NCBI GenBank assembly: GCA_900765125.1
Contig: CAAFQL010000273.1
Location: forward strand, 1-5,761
Source: Oscillospiraceae bacterium
GTDB taxonomy: Bacteria; Bacillota; Clostridia; Oscillospirales; Ruminococcaceae
Direction of reading: 5' to 3'
DNA length: 5,761 nucleotides
Both the position numbers and the translations under genes were made by a program. The notes under the pieces were generated by a model. It was not told the DNA's origin and searched no databases. It worked only from the letters and a program-made list of their open reading frames with translations. Every line of letters begins with the position of its first letter. Within the stretch, counting starts at the first letter, position 1. This document shows positions 5,206-5,761 of this stretch, piece after piece.

Positions 5206-5761
5206 TTAATGAGGAATTTTGTCGTAGTTAGGGAGTTCTTCAAAGGAAAGAGGCTGTTTATTAAGCATACCGCTCTCATACATCAAGGCACTCAATTTGT
5301 TATATCCGGTTATTTCTTTAGTCGGAGGTAAGGATTCCATAATCCCTGCAATTTCAGCCTTATCGCACTCATATAACTCTGAGAGTATCTGAGCATTATG
5401 ATCAAGCTTTGAGTTCCAGGAATCCATTATCTCGTCACGAGCGCTTTCAAACGCTACTACGACTTCGTAATTCTCATTATAGAAATCACTGTTTGCACAA
5501 AGGCAATTGCCCAGATTGTAATCATCAATAACGTCCTTAAAATCGGCTATCAAAGTAACATTTTCAATTTTTTCTGCTTCGTTAGATACAGGATATGACA
5601 GGATTGCTCCTTCTATTTCCCCGTTATTGGTTTCAAGCATAGCAAGCGATTCTGATTCAGGAATCTTACTCAACATATTTGTATACTTGTTGATGTCAAG
5701 TCCATTTTCTTTCACATATGCTAAGAAAGATATCTGCGGATTAGTGTTCAAGCCCTTAATA
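5206..5761 (-). CDS. ABC transporter substrate-binding protein, SsuA/ThiY/NMT1-like (partial, N-terminus beyond right edge)
   Basis: The visible 185 residues are the C-terminal part of a NitT/TauT-type extracytoplasmic binding protein. The frame stays open to the window edge (the codons before TTG 5751 read I-K-G), so the apparent TTG start is not the true one, and the secretion or lipoprotein signal lies outside. Family-like blocks appear in order: AYVKENGLDINKY, then ETNNGEIEGAILSYPVSNEA (the 'number in the gene dose pocket' position where the two lobes meet), then IADFKDV, CANSDFYNENYEVVVAFESA, a helical ILSELYECDKAEIAGIM segment, and the terminal ITGYNKLSALMYESGML with FEELPNYDKIPH. This layout matches sulfonate, taurine and thiamine-precursor binders. 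The ligand is not decidable from this part. It is the first visible gene of the operon, and its promoter is off-window. Confidence 0.88.
   Translation of the reverse strand, partial: IKGLNTNPQISFLAYVKENGLDINKYTNMLSKIPESESLAMLETNNGEIEGAILSYPVSNEAEKIENVTLIADFKDVIDDYNLGNCLCANSDFYNENYEVVVAFESARDEIMDSWNSKLDHNAQILSELYECDKAEIAGIMESLPPTKEITGYNKLSALMYESGMLNKQPLSFEELPNYDKIPH

Noticed and set aside
5206..5751. Treating the binding protein as a complete 181-aa gene starting at TTG 5751
   Set aside because: The frame is open upstream to the window edge, no Shine-Dalgarno is seen before the TTG, and the visible part matches only the C-terminal portion of the family.
1..5761. CRISPR array, tRNA, rRNA, transposase or insertion sequence ends
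   Set aside because: I read both strands for spaced direct repeats, RNA gene arms and transposase-like coding and found none that could be supported.

Overview
The window looks like chromosome of a low-to-moderate-GC Firmicute, most likely an anaerobic gut or rumen Clostridia (Ruminococcus / Oscillospiraceae type). The grounds are strong AGGAGG-type ribosome binding sites, a TTG start with a perfect Shine-Dalgarno, textbook TTGACA/TATAAT sigma-A promoters, intrinsic terminators, and a fermentative iron-dependent alcohol dehydrogenase. The genus is an inference from style, not from a marker gene.

Layout, left to right. (1) Bases 1-518 (+): the 3' end of an operon of tightly overlapping small genes. 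These are the C-terminus of an unidentified protein, a 60-aa four-cysteine zinc-binding protein with an acidic tail, and a 71-aa unknown protein. (2) Bases 525-1845 (-): a monocistronic iron-containing (butanol-type, NADPH-preferring by motif) alcohol dehydrogenase with its own consensus promoter and terminator, convergent to the left operon. (3) Bases 1875-3564 (+): a self-contained two-gene unit with its own promoter and terminator. It encodes an 84-aa helix-hairpin-helix protein followed by a 441-aa protein with a NYN/PIN-like ribonuclease domain and an unrecognised N-terminal half. (4) Bases 3565-3721: a short intergenic stretch with a second hairpin and an orphan, perfectly consensus promoter that points antisense into the neighbouring operon. 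(5) Bases 3722-5761 (-): an AT-richer NitT/TauT-type ABC importer operon in the order substrate-binding protein (partial, runs off the right edge), permease, ATPase. A perfect 12-bp hairpin sits between the binding-protein gene and the permease gene.

How the parts work together. The ABC operon encodes the three components of one importer; its substrate cannot be decided from sequence (candidates are sulfonates, thiamine precursors or similar small molecules). The alcohol dehydrogenase is probably an aldehyde-reducing, redox-balancing fermentation enzyme. The small HhH protein and the NYN nuclease are co-transcribed, 11 bp apart, and probably act together on nucleic acid. This two-gene module is the best candidate in the window for an undescribed system, although nothing in the sequence proves a role such as defence or RNA decay.
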